A stretch of DNA of 64,000 nucleotides from contig OZ018409.1 of assembly GCA_963969595.1 (NCBI GenBank), positions 2,978,501 to 3,042,500 of the forward strand. Direction: 5' to 3'. The notes under the pieces are model-generated. The model was not told where the DNA came from. It saw only the letters and a list, made by a program, of their open reading frames with translations, and made no database searches. A program made the position numbers and the translations under genes. Source of the DNA: Neckera pumila (taxonomy: Eukaryota > Streptophyta > Bryopsida > Hypnales > Neckeraceae). Positions 46,378 through 57,935 of this stretch are shown here, in pieces (position 1 is the first letter of the stretch; every line of letters begins with the position of its first letter).

Positions 46378-47312
46378 GAATGTTATATCTTCATTCAATC
46401 AACTAATACAAATATTATATCCATATTGAGTATACCTTCTATAATAGGATCAATCAATAGGGTCATTAAAAGATCATGAATCCTTTGCCTTGAAAGGATT
46501 AATGATAAAAGCCTGAGGCTAAAGAATGGTATTGCTAGCTAGGTAACTTGCAAGACTTCCTTAAGGGTATAAATGAGCACGTAAAAAATAGACATAATCC
46601 TTAAAATATTTTAAAACAAGTTTTTATTTTTACTAGAATTCTTATAAAGGGTTTGAAAATTAACTGGATGTAACTTTCTACATTTAATGCTAAATTTATC
46701 TCAGTGTTGATTGCAAATATTATAAAACAACTCTCCATTTGTTTTAAAACAATCATTTATGAAATTTCAAAGTCATATAAAATACAAATATCATACAATC
46801 TATTCTCAAGCATTATTATGAAATAACTTGGTTAGTTACAATTCATAATTGGATAAATCTAAAGTGAAGTGAATATCTATTTTAAGTTAAAAGTAGAGCA
46901 TTACAACCTCTAGTCATGATTTCATCTGCATGTGGATGGGCATGAATTCATCAAGTACATATTTTCATCCAATTAAAGCTTCAAAGCGCTCTTGACTTTT
47001 CCATCTAATCTAGAAAACTAACAAAAAGGAATTTCAAGAGTTTATTATGGAGGCAATCAAATGGAATTTATTATTTCCATTTAGCCATCAATGCCACCTC
47101 TTGTACATAGTAAAGTTCTACACTGTATATAGATAATTATTGCCTCTTTTGAATATATAATATATAGTGATAAACTGTCACTTTTGAAGAAAACCACACA
47201 TGAATTACACATGTCATTTTTCCATGGGCTGTAGAAGGTTTATACAAATTTTGAAAGGGATACTTGATTCATTTTTCTATTGAATTCAAAAATTCTCGTG
47301 AGCTTTGTCTTT
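46378..47312. other. AT-rich intergenic DNA
   Basis: No gene or complete repeat recognised. Confidence 0.4.
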
Positions 47313-47895
47313 TTAACCCCTAAAGAACCATTGTCCGTTTGGGGGACAAATGGGATTTCAAGCAGGTACCTACGGGTTGAATTTTTGTCGTAATTTTCTT
47401 AAACTTATTTTGGAGATAGAAAAACTGATAAGCCTCGTGGGAATATAACTTTTTTTCCAATCGATGCCTGAGAAAAAAAGTTATGCCCAAATAAGCTCAA
47501 AATAGGGGAGAGGGGGCAGCAAAATTTTTTTGCCAGAAATTTAATTTTTTTTTAAAAAAATTCTCCTTATAGATAATATTTTTAAAAAATTGGAAAGCTT
47601 TTATTTACTTCATTTGGATTTTTTGTGAGAAAGTTACGGATAATCTTGGTTTTCGGGCAATTAGAGCATCTTTTTGAAAAAAATAACTTGTAGGGTTCAT
47701 TTTGGAATGCAATTTTTGCAGTTTTTCAAAAAGAAAAGTTCCGCATGGTTTAGTTTTTGTGCTAGAACAATCTCACCATTGGGATTCATGCATTTTATTT
47801 CCATCTGAAAGATATTAATATTTTAGATTTCCCTTCTATCTTGTACCTACTTCTACTTGACAATTCTTTTAAGAATGAAAATTAATTTTTTTTAA
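47313..47895 (+). mobile_element. TTAA-type element, subfamily A, copy 6 (3' truncated)
   Basis: It starts TTAACCCCTAAAGAACCATT and follows the family order through GCCTGAGAAAAAAAGTTATG, TTGGTTTTCGGGCAATTAGAG and CTTCTATCTTGTACCTAC. Near 47895 it is cut off and abuts a CACTA fragment. Confidence 0.7.
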
Positions 47896-47899
47896 AATT

Positions 47900-48023
47900 T
47901 ATCCAAGATGTATTATTGAACATCATTGTTGACATAAAAACATGGGTTGTCAACTATAATGTCTACAAAAATGCGTTCCAAAAAATAGTGAAACATCCTA
48001 AAAAACACAGGTTTCTTATAGTA
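47900..48023. mobile_element. CACTA-like transposon end fragment
   Basis: The terminus, inverted, reads TACTATAAGAAACCTGTG, one base from the CACTATAAGAAA type. The inner words (AAATGCGTTCC, TGAAACATCC) parallel 6640-6670 of the complete element (ATTGTGCGTTAG, TAAAACATCAC). The other end is missing. Confidence 0.5.
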
Positions 48024-48295
48024 AAAATACAATTTGGTGTGAATTAATCATTATAAAAGGCAAACTTTGAGTATCATTAGTGGATTAAAATTATAAGCAA
48101 GAATCTTTAACTTATAAGTCCAATTCAAATCCATATTTTCAATACTTGAACATTAAATTTGTAAATTATTAATAGTGCACCTTTAATTCCTAATCTTAAG
48201 CACCCAACTTTGTTAAAGCGGTTCACTCCATGTACATATAATATAATGATTGACTAATGTATATACATCTAGGTTGTATCATCCACAAACAATTT

Positions 48296-48592
48296 CATTA
48301 GATGACATTGGAGGGCACTGGAGGGCCATTTTAGACTCGTTTCCAAATCTGGCCCGATTCTGCGAATAGATGGTACGAGCTATCAGAAAAAAAAAGTTTA
48401 ATTTTTTTCAATATTATTTTTCTCAAATATCATTTTTAGCAAAAGTTTTTTATTTTTTTATTTTTTTCGAAAATGACGTGGCACAATTTGGCCACATCAG
48501 CCTGCAGTTATCCTGCATTCCTGCAATTTGGGAACACTGCAGGAACGCAAGATAACTCGCAGTCTCTTAGAGGCCTCAAATGTCATCTAATG
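48296..48592. mobile_element. MITE of the CATTAG...CTAATG family, copy 5
   Basis: The termini are CATTAGATGACATTGGAGG and, inverted, CATTAGATGACATTTGAGG, the best-matched pair in the family. GACGTGGCAC and the ATCCTGCATTCCTGCA ... TGCAGGAACGCAAGAT stem are present. 297 bp, no ORF worth calling. Confidence 0.7.
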
Positions 48593-48599
48593 AATGGAT

Positions 48600-49830
48600 T
48601 TTTTTCTTCATACTATAAGCACAAGTTGCCTCGGTAATAATCCGCTTCAGATTATAAGAGCAAAAATTTGATTTGTCCCTCTTCATTGATTAATTTTTTT
48701 ATGGTTGTCAAAGGTCTCTCTGCAAGGAGATCCTCCACCTAAGATAGTTCTCACTTCTTCCTTAGCTGCATTAGTCTTTTGGTTATCTTAGGCCAATTTG
48801 ACCCAATATTCTCATAGGCCTTTAAGCTCCAACTTGTTGTCTCGGCAGTAATCTACTTTTTAATCAAATTGTAAGAGCACTTCTTGCCTTGGTAGTAATC
48901 TGCTTGAGGTTATAAAAGTAGAAGCTCAATTTGCCCTTCTTCATTGATTTTTAATTGTTTTCACAAGTCTCTCCCAATTGCAAGATCCTCCACCTAAGAT
49001 AGTTTTTGATTTGTATTTAGCCAAATCCATCCTTTAGTTATCTTATTTAGGCAAATTAACGCAATATTTTCATAGGGAAGCTAAAACAAGTAGCTCTAAA
49101 ACTTGTTGCCTCGGTAGTAATCCACTTCAAATTATAAGAGCACTCATTGCCTCGGTAGTAATCCGCTAGAGGTTACAAAAGTAGAAGCTCAATCCGTTTT
49201 TTTTCATTCTTTTTCATTGTTTTCTCAAGTCTCTAACGACTACATTCAAGATCCCCCATCTACAATAGTTTTTGATTTGTCATTAGCCACATCCATCCTT
49301 TAGTTATCTTAGGCTGGTTTGACTCAATAGTCTCATGGGCAAGCTAAAATAAGTAGCTCTAGAACTTGTTGCCTCGGTAGTAATCCACTTCTTATTGTAA
49401 CAATACTTGTTGGGCCTCGGTAGTAATCCACTTCAAATGTTATTTGTTTCCTCGGTAGTAATCCACTTGAGGTTTTATAAGTAGAAGCTCAATCCGTTTC
49501 TCTTCATTCATTTTTTTATTGTTGTCACAAGTTTCTATGCAAGGAGAGCCTCCACCTAAGATAGTTCCCAATTTGTCCTCGGCTACTTCCATCTTTTAGT
49601 TATCTTAGGCCGACGACCCAATATTCTCATAATTAGGACTAGTAGCTCTAACTTGTTGCCTCGATAGTAATCCACTGCAATCGCGGTTATAAAAGCAAAA
49701 GTTCCAACCATCCTACCTCATCAATTTTATTTGTTGTCAAGAGTCTCTATGTGAGAAGACCCTTCTACCTAAGCATCTAAGATAATTCTCAGTTTGATCT
49801 TAGCTATATTGATTCAACCTTGGAAAAATC
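48600..49830. repeat. Tandem array of diverged ~250-bp units
   Basis: GCCTCGGTAGTAATCCACTT recurs with small changes near 48629, 48885, 49108, 49149, 49370, 49414, 49450 and 49657. The companion words CTCCACCTAAGATAGTT (near 48734, 48976, 49550) and TTTAGTTATCTTAGG also recur, giving about five units of roughly 240-290 bp. Extra copies of the first motif inside some units suggest internal duplication. It lies directly upstream of the BTB gene and does not code in a stable frame. Confidence 0.75.
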
Positions 49831-50494
49831 AACACCACATAGTAGCGTCATACTTCACGGTATTTTTCTTCTTTTTATCCTCGATCCATTTGTATTTGGA
49901 AATGCAATACAAATTAGGAAGGACGTGCTTCGTATAGATGTGGGATAGATTTAATCCATGTGTTGATATGTGTTATGTTCTCTTGTAATATTTTGAGTCA
50001 TACAAATCTTTTAGAATAGGATGTTTCAAAGGGTCAAAATATATATTGTTTTGATAATTTTGCGTCGGTTTTATAGAGTGTCAATAGTATTATCAATTTT
50101 GTTAAATTGAAACCAATCCACAAGCCAAGAATTGAAAATTGTGACATATATCTTCACAAACATTTGATTAGTTTGAGGACACAAACTAGATAAGATTTAA
50201 GTCTTTGCTTCAAGCCATGCGGACCGATCCATGTGGCAAAATAATGGAATATTGCCAATTAGACAAAATTGACGTTTAGTTGACATGTCCAACTTTAGGA
50301 GTTTGGTCTAAACAATGTAACAAAATTTGGGTGAACAGACTTATTCCTTTGAAGATGTATGCGACGCAAATATAGCAATTTAGAGTTTCCTACAATTTTT
50401 GATAACAAATGTCATTTGTGCATGGCTCTAGGTTCCGTCCAAGAACGACCTTCACAAAACGGTTGGAAAGCGACCCTTTGAGCACCCTCAAGAA
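49831..50494 (+). other. 5' flank of the BTB/POZ gene
   Basis: AT-rich, with no clear TATA or telo-box arrangement that can be trusted. The last 100 bases are more balanced in composition and probably include the leader. Confidence 0.35.
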
Positions 50495-51706
50495 ATGGAC
50501 AAGCAAAAATCACCAATCATAGTGTGGTTTGGCGGTATAAAAGCAAAACAAGATGCTTCCATTCGCCTCATCCCCAATGGAATCAACCAACACCAAGTGA
50601 CCACTCTTTGCAGCCAAGAACCCTTGGCAGTCTTCAAGGTGCATTCCAGTCGGTTGAAGAAGCATAGCAAGTACTTCCAAGCATGCTTAAGCACAAGATG
50701 GACACATTCCGATGCACCACCTTCCATGGTATTCAATCTAGAGCTCACCCGTGGGTTACAAGTGGCATCTTACAAAGATTGCTTTTCTCGCATGTACAAG
50801 CCTCTCCGCAAAGACTTCAAGGATGTCAAATCAAGTCTGGAGCTTCTACGAGTTGCGTGTCAAATTGAGTTTCTTGAATTGGTGAACTCCATTTGTCGAT
50901 ATTTATCAACCATACTTTGGTCTGAGGAGGATGAGCTCATGATTCGACAATTCTCATCATCCCCAGATTTTCCCCGAAGCCAAGCTGAAGGTTTGGTTGC
51001 TCGATTGCAGATCAAAAAACATGGCAACAAGGAATACCGCAGGAAATTGCTATGCCAACAGATTGCACATAGCATACGCATTGCTTTGCGTCAAGATGGA
51101 AATGGACATAGAGAGAGTTTCCGTAGTGCTCAATCTTTGTTCGTGGACTTGTTCAATGGCATTCGACACAGTAAAATTGATTCTGCTTTTGAGAATGACG
51201 TGGTTACGATTGTGACCAAGGAGGTGAAGGAAATGCTAGAGAGTTTTCATGAAGACTGTCGTAAGCATGCCAACTTGTACACCCTTCGGGGGGGAATTAC
51301 GGTGGGCATTAATAGTTGGAGTGTTCTTGGCTTTAGACAAAAACTCAAGGCCCTTTGTTGGGCACTGGAGCTCTTATTGAAGACACAAGTGGCTGAAGAA
51401 GTGATCAAGTGTTGGTTGCATTTGGAGTTGTTTTTTCTAATAATTGTTGCAGCCCAGGCTATGGACTCAGAACAACCAACTTCAAAAAATGTTGCACTAC
51501 AATTTTGCAAGCTTGTGATATTCATTTTCCAAGAGGTGGTTGCCGGACATCTACTATTGGAAATTTCCGATCGAGTTTTATTGATTGAGGATTGGCAATG
51601 GATCGATTCCATTCCTGATTTGAACACCCAAGGTGACATCCTTGTGACGTGGGGTTTTAGACAAGCCCTGGAAGATGTGTTTTTGACTTTGCCATTAGAT
51701 CAATAG
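50495..51706 (+). CDS. BTB/POZ domain protein, intronless, C-terminus cut by an in-frame TAG
   Basis: A 403-residue single-exon frame. Residues about 42-135 form a BTB/POZ fold (FKVHSSRLKKHSKYFQACL, then a helical LLRVACQIEFLELVNSICRYL), followed by a helical plant-specific C-terminal region (VARLQIKKHG, WSVLGFRQKLKALCWALELLL). It resembles the plant BTB family of At3g05675/At3g50780 type, whose members are thought to act as CUL3 E3-ligase adaptors; that role is inference here. After the TAG at 51704-51706 the same frame stays open for 53 codons (LEVLEENNFFSHVF ... SNSSIDT) to a TGA at 51866. The relic at 37793-38110 matches the end of this extension, so the ancestral protein was probably longer. 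A Trp codon (TGG) changed to TAG would explain it. The gene may be a young pseudogene or a shortened functional gene. Confidence 0.7.
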   Translation: MDKQKSPIIVWFGGIKAKQDASIRLIPNGINQHQVTTLCSQEPLAVFKVHSSRLKKHSKYFQACLSTRWTHSDAPPSMVFNLELTRGLQVASYKDCFSRMYKPLRKDFKDVKSSLELLRVACQIEFLELVNSICRYLSTILWSEEDELMIRQFSSSPDFPRSQAEGLVARLQIKKHGNKEYRRKLLCQQIAHSIRIALRQDGNGHRESFRSAQSLFVDLFNGIRHSKIDSAFENDVVTIVTKEVKEMLESFHEDCRKHANLYTLRGGITVGINSWSVLGFRQKLKALCWALELLLKTQVAEEVIKCWLHLELFFLIIVAAQAMDSEQPTSKNVALQFCKLVIFIFQEVVAGHLLLEISDRVLLIEDWQWIDSIPDLNTQGDILVTWGFRQALEDVFLTLPLDQ

Positions 51707-53175
51707 TTGGAGGTCTTAGAAGAGAACAATTTTTTCTCCCATGTCTTCATCAACAAAAGCTCACTTGTAACTTGGATGAAAAGAAACTGGCCAGTGGAAG
51801 AGGATGTAGTGATGCAAGTTGACGTGGAAGTAGAGGGGGATGCATCAAATAGTTCTATAGACACATGAGAACAGGAGAGTAGGAGATTTGAGATTTTTTC
51901 AATGAATTTTCAATTGGTTCTTGACTTCGTGCAATCATATGGATTTAGTTACATTCAGGTAAAGCATTGGGCTGTAGAGTCTTTGATTCCACCCAAATTG
52001 ATAGATCCAAATTTTGTAAATGAAAGGTAAAGAACTGGTTACAATAATATACATGCACCTAGAATGTTTTACCACAAACAGTACTTTCAATTGTTAGTTC
52101 TATAGTACAACATAAAGCCTAGGGAAAATGCAAAAATTGTTCTTGATTGGGAGAGCCATGATGTGTCATAGAATTTGGATTAGCACCAAATTGGAAGTAT
52201 ATGCCATGTGTCCATGTCATATATCATTGATTGCATTGAATCCAAATTGGCACTTGATTAGAAGGGCTATGTGTCATTGAATCCAAATTGTCTTGAAAAC
52301 AAACTTTGTCATTCTTGTACATATTTCAATTGATGGTCCTTCTAAGTCAAATATTTAAAAACACCACATAATAATTACAATTGGGATTTCCATTTCTCAC
52401 TTTTGGTTTAGTGTTCATTTGTCCCATAAAAAGTGAGGGAGTTTTTACACTCTAGAAGTCTAGATACTTCAAGAATTCAAGAGTGCAGTTTTAAATTGAT
52501 AAATTGACAATTTTCAAGTTTTTTACTCCCTTTTATGAATTTTAGGCCTACTAAAAATGTACAATATTCATTTCTTTTGGATTTCATATTTGGATAGTTG
52601 TTTCTATGACTTACATCCAAAATTTGTCAATTATTAAAATAAATAAATTTACCACATGTAGACTTATGCATACCACATTGAAATGTATTTTATGACCTGA
52701 AAACATATTTATTTTTATGAACCAATTCAAGTGTAAATAATCTTTGAATTTTATTTGTTTGTGATTTACTAGAGATGCAGTTTCTTGACAACTACTATTT
52801 TGAAATGGCATTGTTTGAGGATTTTTATTTCTTAATCTCTAAGTATGCATTACTTCTAAATGTTTTCTTTATAGAAATTGATTTTATATACATATGCATT
52901 GATAAGAATGATTTTCTTTACTTGAATTTATAATTTATAGTTTTCATAAAATTTCATAACAAAATTATTTCTAAATGATCATTTAAATAAAAGTATTCTA
53001 TATGCACATTAAGAACTAAATTTGCACTTTGTTTTCCATAGTCATTGGACATCTATACCTAAAATGCACCCTTCAATCCCCTATTTATTATGTATGGTAG
53101 ATACATAATTTGGTCTAGCTCATTGAACCATGAATTGTTTTCTTCAAAATCTTCTTTTTAACACACACTACTTTG

Positions 53176-53420
53176 GTTTGTTCTTTTTTTTGGTATTCCA
53201 ACCAAGATTATTGAAACTACTGAAGTATTTTGCACACAAAATGTCCCAAAAAAGATGATTCCTCAAAACATTTGTATATTAATTTGTCCTTTTTAATTTG
53301 TATTCTAACTATGATTACGAGTTTGTTCTTTTCTTTTGTATTCCAACTACTTCTAAAATATCTTGTATAGAAAATGGCCCCAAATGGATGATTCCACAAA
53401 ACACTTATACAATTTGTAGC
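53176..53420. repeat. Tandem duplication, ~150-bp unit
   Basis: TTTGTTCTTTTxTTTGGTATTCCAAC-like sequence, followed by TATTTTGCACACAAAATG/TATCTTGTATAGAAAATG and GATGATTCC(T/A)CAAAAC, occurs twice about 150 bp apart. Confidence 0.6.
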
Positions 53421-54713
53421 ATATAGCATAATATTATTGATAATTTAGGATTTTTTAAAATGAAATTTAGACTATTGAAAATAAAATATAATAGGGTCAA
53501 CATTTAGACATTGAAGGAAACTATACCCTAGAAAGATCAGGCCCAAAATAAGTTCTTAAATAGGAAAACTAAGAAAATGCAAAATCTAAAGAAAATAGAT
53601 ACCATAACGTTTAGATCATGAATATACAGGAAATCTCATACTACAAAAGAATTAAAAATGGTACTCTAAAAAAAATAATTGGACATAAATTTCAACAAAA
53701 AAATACATCAAGATCAACTATATTTGGATGTCCAAAATCATGTGCAAAAGGCAATTGTCTTTGCAAGCACCTAAAAGGAACCATGTTTGCCATTTTTAGG
53801 TGTCTTTTGCATAATTGCTTCATGTCAAAGTAGAAAGTAACCTAGACCTTGAAGCTTCATCCCAAATTATTGATTTTGGCTACTCCAAAATTAAAAAATT
53901 ATAGAAACAAAATTGTGACTAATTAGCAAAATTAACCACAATACATAATTATAATTTTTTTAATTCAAAAAATAGAATATACAATACTATACAAAAGGTA
54001 TTATGCATCTTCCTTTAAATTTTTGTCAACTTTAAGTATAATTCAAAAGTTATGGAAGAAGACATGATGTACTTACAACAAGGGATACCACAATAGCGCA
54101 AGTGCTTATTGGAATAACCCCAAAGTGTTCTATACTTGTTGAGTATTAGAGAAAATATTATTTTAGTCAACACAATATTGAATACAACCTGGAAGAGGTC
54201 TAACTAGTAGATTAGTATATTTGACCCTTTGTCTATTCTATAAGCAAATTACTAGAAGATGCATAGAACATAAACAAGGATTCTAGAGTACCTTAAGAAT
54301 ATTTGAAAGTATTTGGAAATATTTAGAGGTGTTTATCTAGTATACTAAACACATGACTGTGGAGCACAATACTTGATGTGAAACTTCTAATATAATGTGA
54401 ATACAAAATATGTATCAAATAAGACAACCTTGACGGTCACCAAATTCAAAAATCTAAAAATAATAGAAATCTAAAAATTATGTTTTACATACTCTTTGAA
54501 GTTAAATTTAAAATACTCATTTTAAATTTTTTTTTTTTTTTAAAGTTTGACCATTTGGAGTATTCAAATATTGAATCTTGATGTATAACCTTTTTTTCTC
54601 TTAATGAAAATTTGAGCATGTGTAAGGTGGTTATAATTTGACTATGGATTGATTTCAAATTTGGACGGATAGGATCTTTTTTAATAATATTTTAATGTAA
54701 TTGAATTAAATGT

Positions 54714-54980
54714 TGTATTGACTGCTATCAAAACCATATCTTTTGGTACTATTCTCTTATTTAGTTTTGGAGTTTCCAAGTATATAATTATAACCAGGAT
54801 AGAATGTACATGCCTTGAAAACAATCTTTTAAAAAAAAAATTTAACTGTAAGACAATTGTATATTGCATTGATTGCTATCAAAATCAAACCTTTTGGTAC
54901 CTATTTTCTTATTTAGTTTTGGAGTTTCAAATTTTATAGTCAAAAATAGAATGGAATGTATATGCTTTGAAAACAATTAA
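54714..54980. repeat. Tandem duplication, ~147-bp unit
   Basis: TTGACTGCTATCAAAACC with TTATTTAGTTTTGGAGTTTC and GAATGTACATGCCTTGAAAA occurs again about 147 bp downstream with small changes. Confidence 0.7.
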
Positions 54981-57935
54981 ATTAGTCAAATTCCACCAAT
55001 TGAACAAAGTTGTTCACGTTAACTATTCCTTCCCAAATCCTTGAATGAAGTGTGAAAGACTCAAAAACTTAAAATGTGGGCTTCTAGAATTTCAAGATGC
55101 ATTCATTTTTTAACTTTTTTTCACATTATTTTAAATCAATATCTGAAAATGATTGCTAGAAACACTTGAATGTACGATTTTCTATGATGCTTCATTTTGT
55201 TGATTTGTTTTTCAATTGCGACTTTTGTATTGTGGCTCTAAAAGACTCAAGATTCACAAATAAAGTGCTCATCACAATTTTACACCTTGGTGTATCTAAA
55301 ATTAGATCCCAATTTTAGATCATACTATCAAATTGTGGTGGGGTGGATGGAGGTAGTACTATATCCAACACAATAAGTCAGATTTGAATTTGAAATTTGG
55401 AAGGGATGGACTATCATCTATACCTAGAAGAAGTTTTTAAAGTAATATAATATATGTTGTACGGAAGTTCACAAATTGAGCTTATTTTTCTTGTATTTTG
55501 AATCATATAAAATATACTTTTGGTGGTTCTTTAGTGAATGACAGTCTCTATGGAGATATTACAAATGAATATTTTTATTTTTAATAGTTGAAATTTTTCT
55601 ATTTTACTGCTTCAAAATATTTATTTGCTTGAGATTTTGTACTTTTTTAGTTCTCTTATTTGAGAATTTATCTATGCTTCATCTTCTTAGGATATGATCT
55701 TCTTAAAGACGTATATACTTTTCTAATTTCTAATTTTTTTTTTGAATTTTAAAGTATTCAAGGAAAAAAATATGCATACTATGAAACTACTATAAAATCA
55801 GCACCTGGAAATCTCCCCTAAAATACTGGTTATAGAAACAATCAAATTTATATATTCATGTAATGCTCTTGAACAAGAAGAGGTACATAACGCATTTAAT
55901 ATCATCCATGTATTTATTAATATTATTTATATTTTAACATGAAGTCTAGGCAATTTGTGGAAATTCAACAATCCATTTTTGAAATTCTGTCCAATTCATT
56001 TGAATGCTCCTATTGATTTGAACACTTCTAATGTCTATAAAATATATCTAGGACATTGTACCTCACAGTTAAAGTTTCATACCAAAAATGCATCTTAAAA
56101 AATACATTGTTTTTTGAAAATTTGCCTTTAATAATTCATATTCGAATATTTGAATAAAAAAATGAGACAATGTGATAACAATGAAATGAATGTAAATTGA
56201 ACAAAATGAGCTAAGATAACATATAAGAGCTTGTAGACTTGACATTAGTTGTAATGTTAAATTTTCAATTCAAGTTGTCTTTTTGAATTAAAATGCCTTT
56301 AATTTATAGTAAGGTAAAAGGTCCATAAAGCGCCCATTTATGATCTGAAAATTAATTTGGGAGGTTAGACTTTTTGAAATACATATTTTTTAGCAAATTT
56401 TCCTTGAAAGAAAATTGGCATTGGCATCTGTTTCAAGTCAAGTTCATATTTTTGTGGAATTAAATATGAAATTTTGAAGCTAAAATGCAATGGTCATTTT
56501 AAGCTTTTACCTCCTCAAAGTACACTATTTTGTATTGAAGCAATGAGAAAACAAAATGTACAAATAGTGTACGTTTTAAGAAGTGGAGGCTTTAAAGCCC
56601 GAGAGATTTATAGAACTCCTACCTTAGTGTGGTCTACAAAACTTGAAGGTTCAAATTGAATTAAATGTTTTAAATTATTCTTCTTTCCTCTGCAAATAAA
56701 ACAATGTGATACATTAATCAAATTGACACATTTTCATTAAGCATTATAAATAGACAATTAATGTTGTTGCCATAGAATAATTTACAGTTCTACTAACTTG
56801 GATATGCAATACAACAAAACTTAGGAACTGATGACTAATTTCCAACAATTTAGTTACACCAAAATATATCATAATGTGGATAAATTATGAGTCTTTAATA
56901 ATAAGAATGGATTAGAGTATTTATTTCAAATTTAATATTCTATTTTGAACCACAAGACTTAGGAATTGCAAATGTGCTTAAAAGTTATTACCTTAGTCAC
57001 TTGACAATACTGAGAGATCATTTAGCAAATATTCAAGGCACCCCCTTCATACAATAATGTGTTCAAAAGACGTGAACAGCTCTACCCAAGACCAAAAGCA
57101 CCCCCTTAATGTGAAAAAACCCACAACCATTGATTTAAATCCCTTCTCTAATGCCGTTGATCTGCATGATTGGAATAAAAAAACAAAACTTGCCATTGAT
57201 TGTGCCGTCCTGAGAGATGACCTTGGCCATCAAGATTAGGGTTTGGTGTGAATGTTCCATCTTCAGAAACGGATATGATCATATATATACTTCTGGAATA
57301 TGATATATGGCAGCAATTTTGCATGGGGTTCCTTTTCCTGAGGGTTGGAAAGTTACTTGTTACAATGTAGGGACCATCCTAACACACCCCTCATGAGAAA
57401 TGAGATAATATTGTATGTGCACTGCTACACACACGGTTGCAGGTCACGGATAATGTAAGCTGTTTGGACCTTACTCAAAAATTCAAAATACTTCAAAACC
57501 TCAACAATTCATACACATTCATATGGTATCCAAATGATACATATTTTTTGTACAGTGCAACCCTGTCTCGAAATCAGAACAAGACCTACCCAAAATCCCT
57601 TCTAGTACAATTGGAAACCACTCAAACCAGCTGAAAAGCACAGGAATGGATTCCTGCCTTAGCTCGACGTATCAACAGCTATTTGTGAATTGAAAGAAGA
57701 GCAGGGTGTCCACGATAGAAAGCAGGAGCTTTGATGACGGGCATGAGAAAACTACGGCACTGGGGCAAGAGTAAAGTAGTTTGGCCGACCAACCTTGAGA
57801 TACACTTGCGTTGTAAAGCTAACATTCCAGAATGCTAGGACATTATCCAGTATGGTATATTCTTTCATGAAAACAAGCTCAGAAATCGTGTCGTATTCCT
57901 TCAGCATGTTTATTCTACATCTATACTCTATTACA

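Larger units (their letters stand above)
51869..57935. other. Long AT-rich intergenic region
   Basis: The first 200 bases are BTB 3' flank, duplicated at 37793-38110. Beyond it are short tandem duplications (listed separately), a partial copy of the GGGTGATTGCATGAA family at about 55480-55800, and the dispersed repeat near 56330-56560. A 60-residue frame at 57057-57239 is unrecognised. The last 150-200 bases are probably RPE 3' UTR. No other gene seen. Confidence 0.45.

Noticed and set aside
48600..49830. Regularly recurring GCCTCGGTAGTAATCC word as a CRISPR-like array
   Set aside because: Spacing is irregular (40-290 bp), the sequence between words is itself repeated rather than unique, and the genome is eukaryotic.
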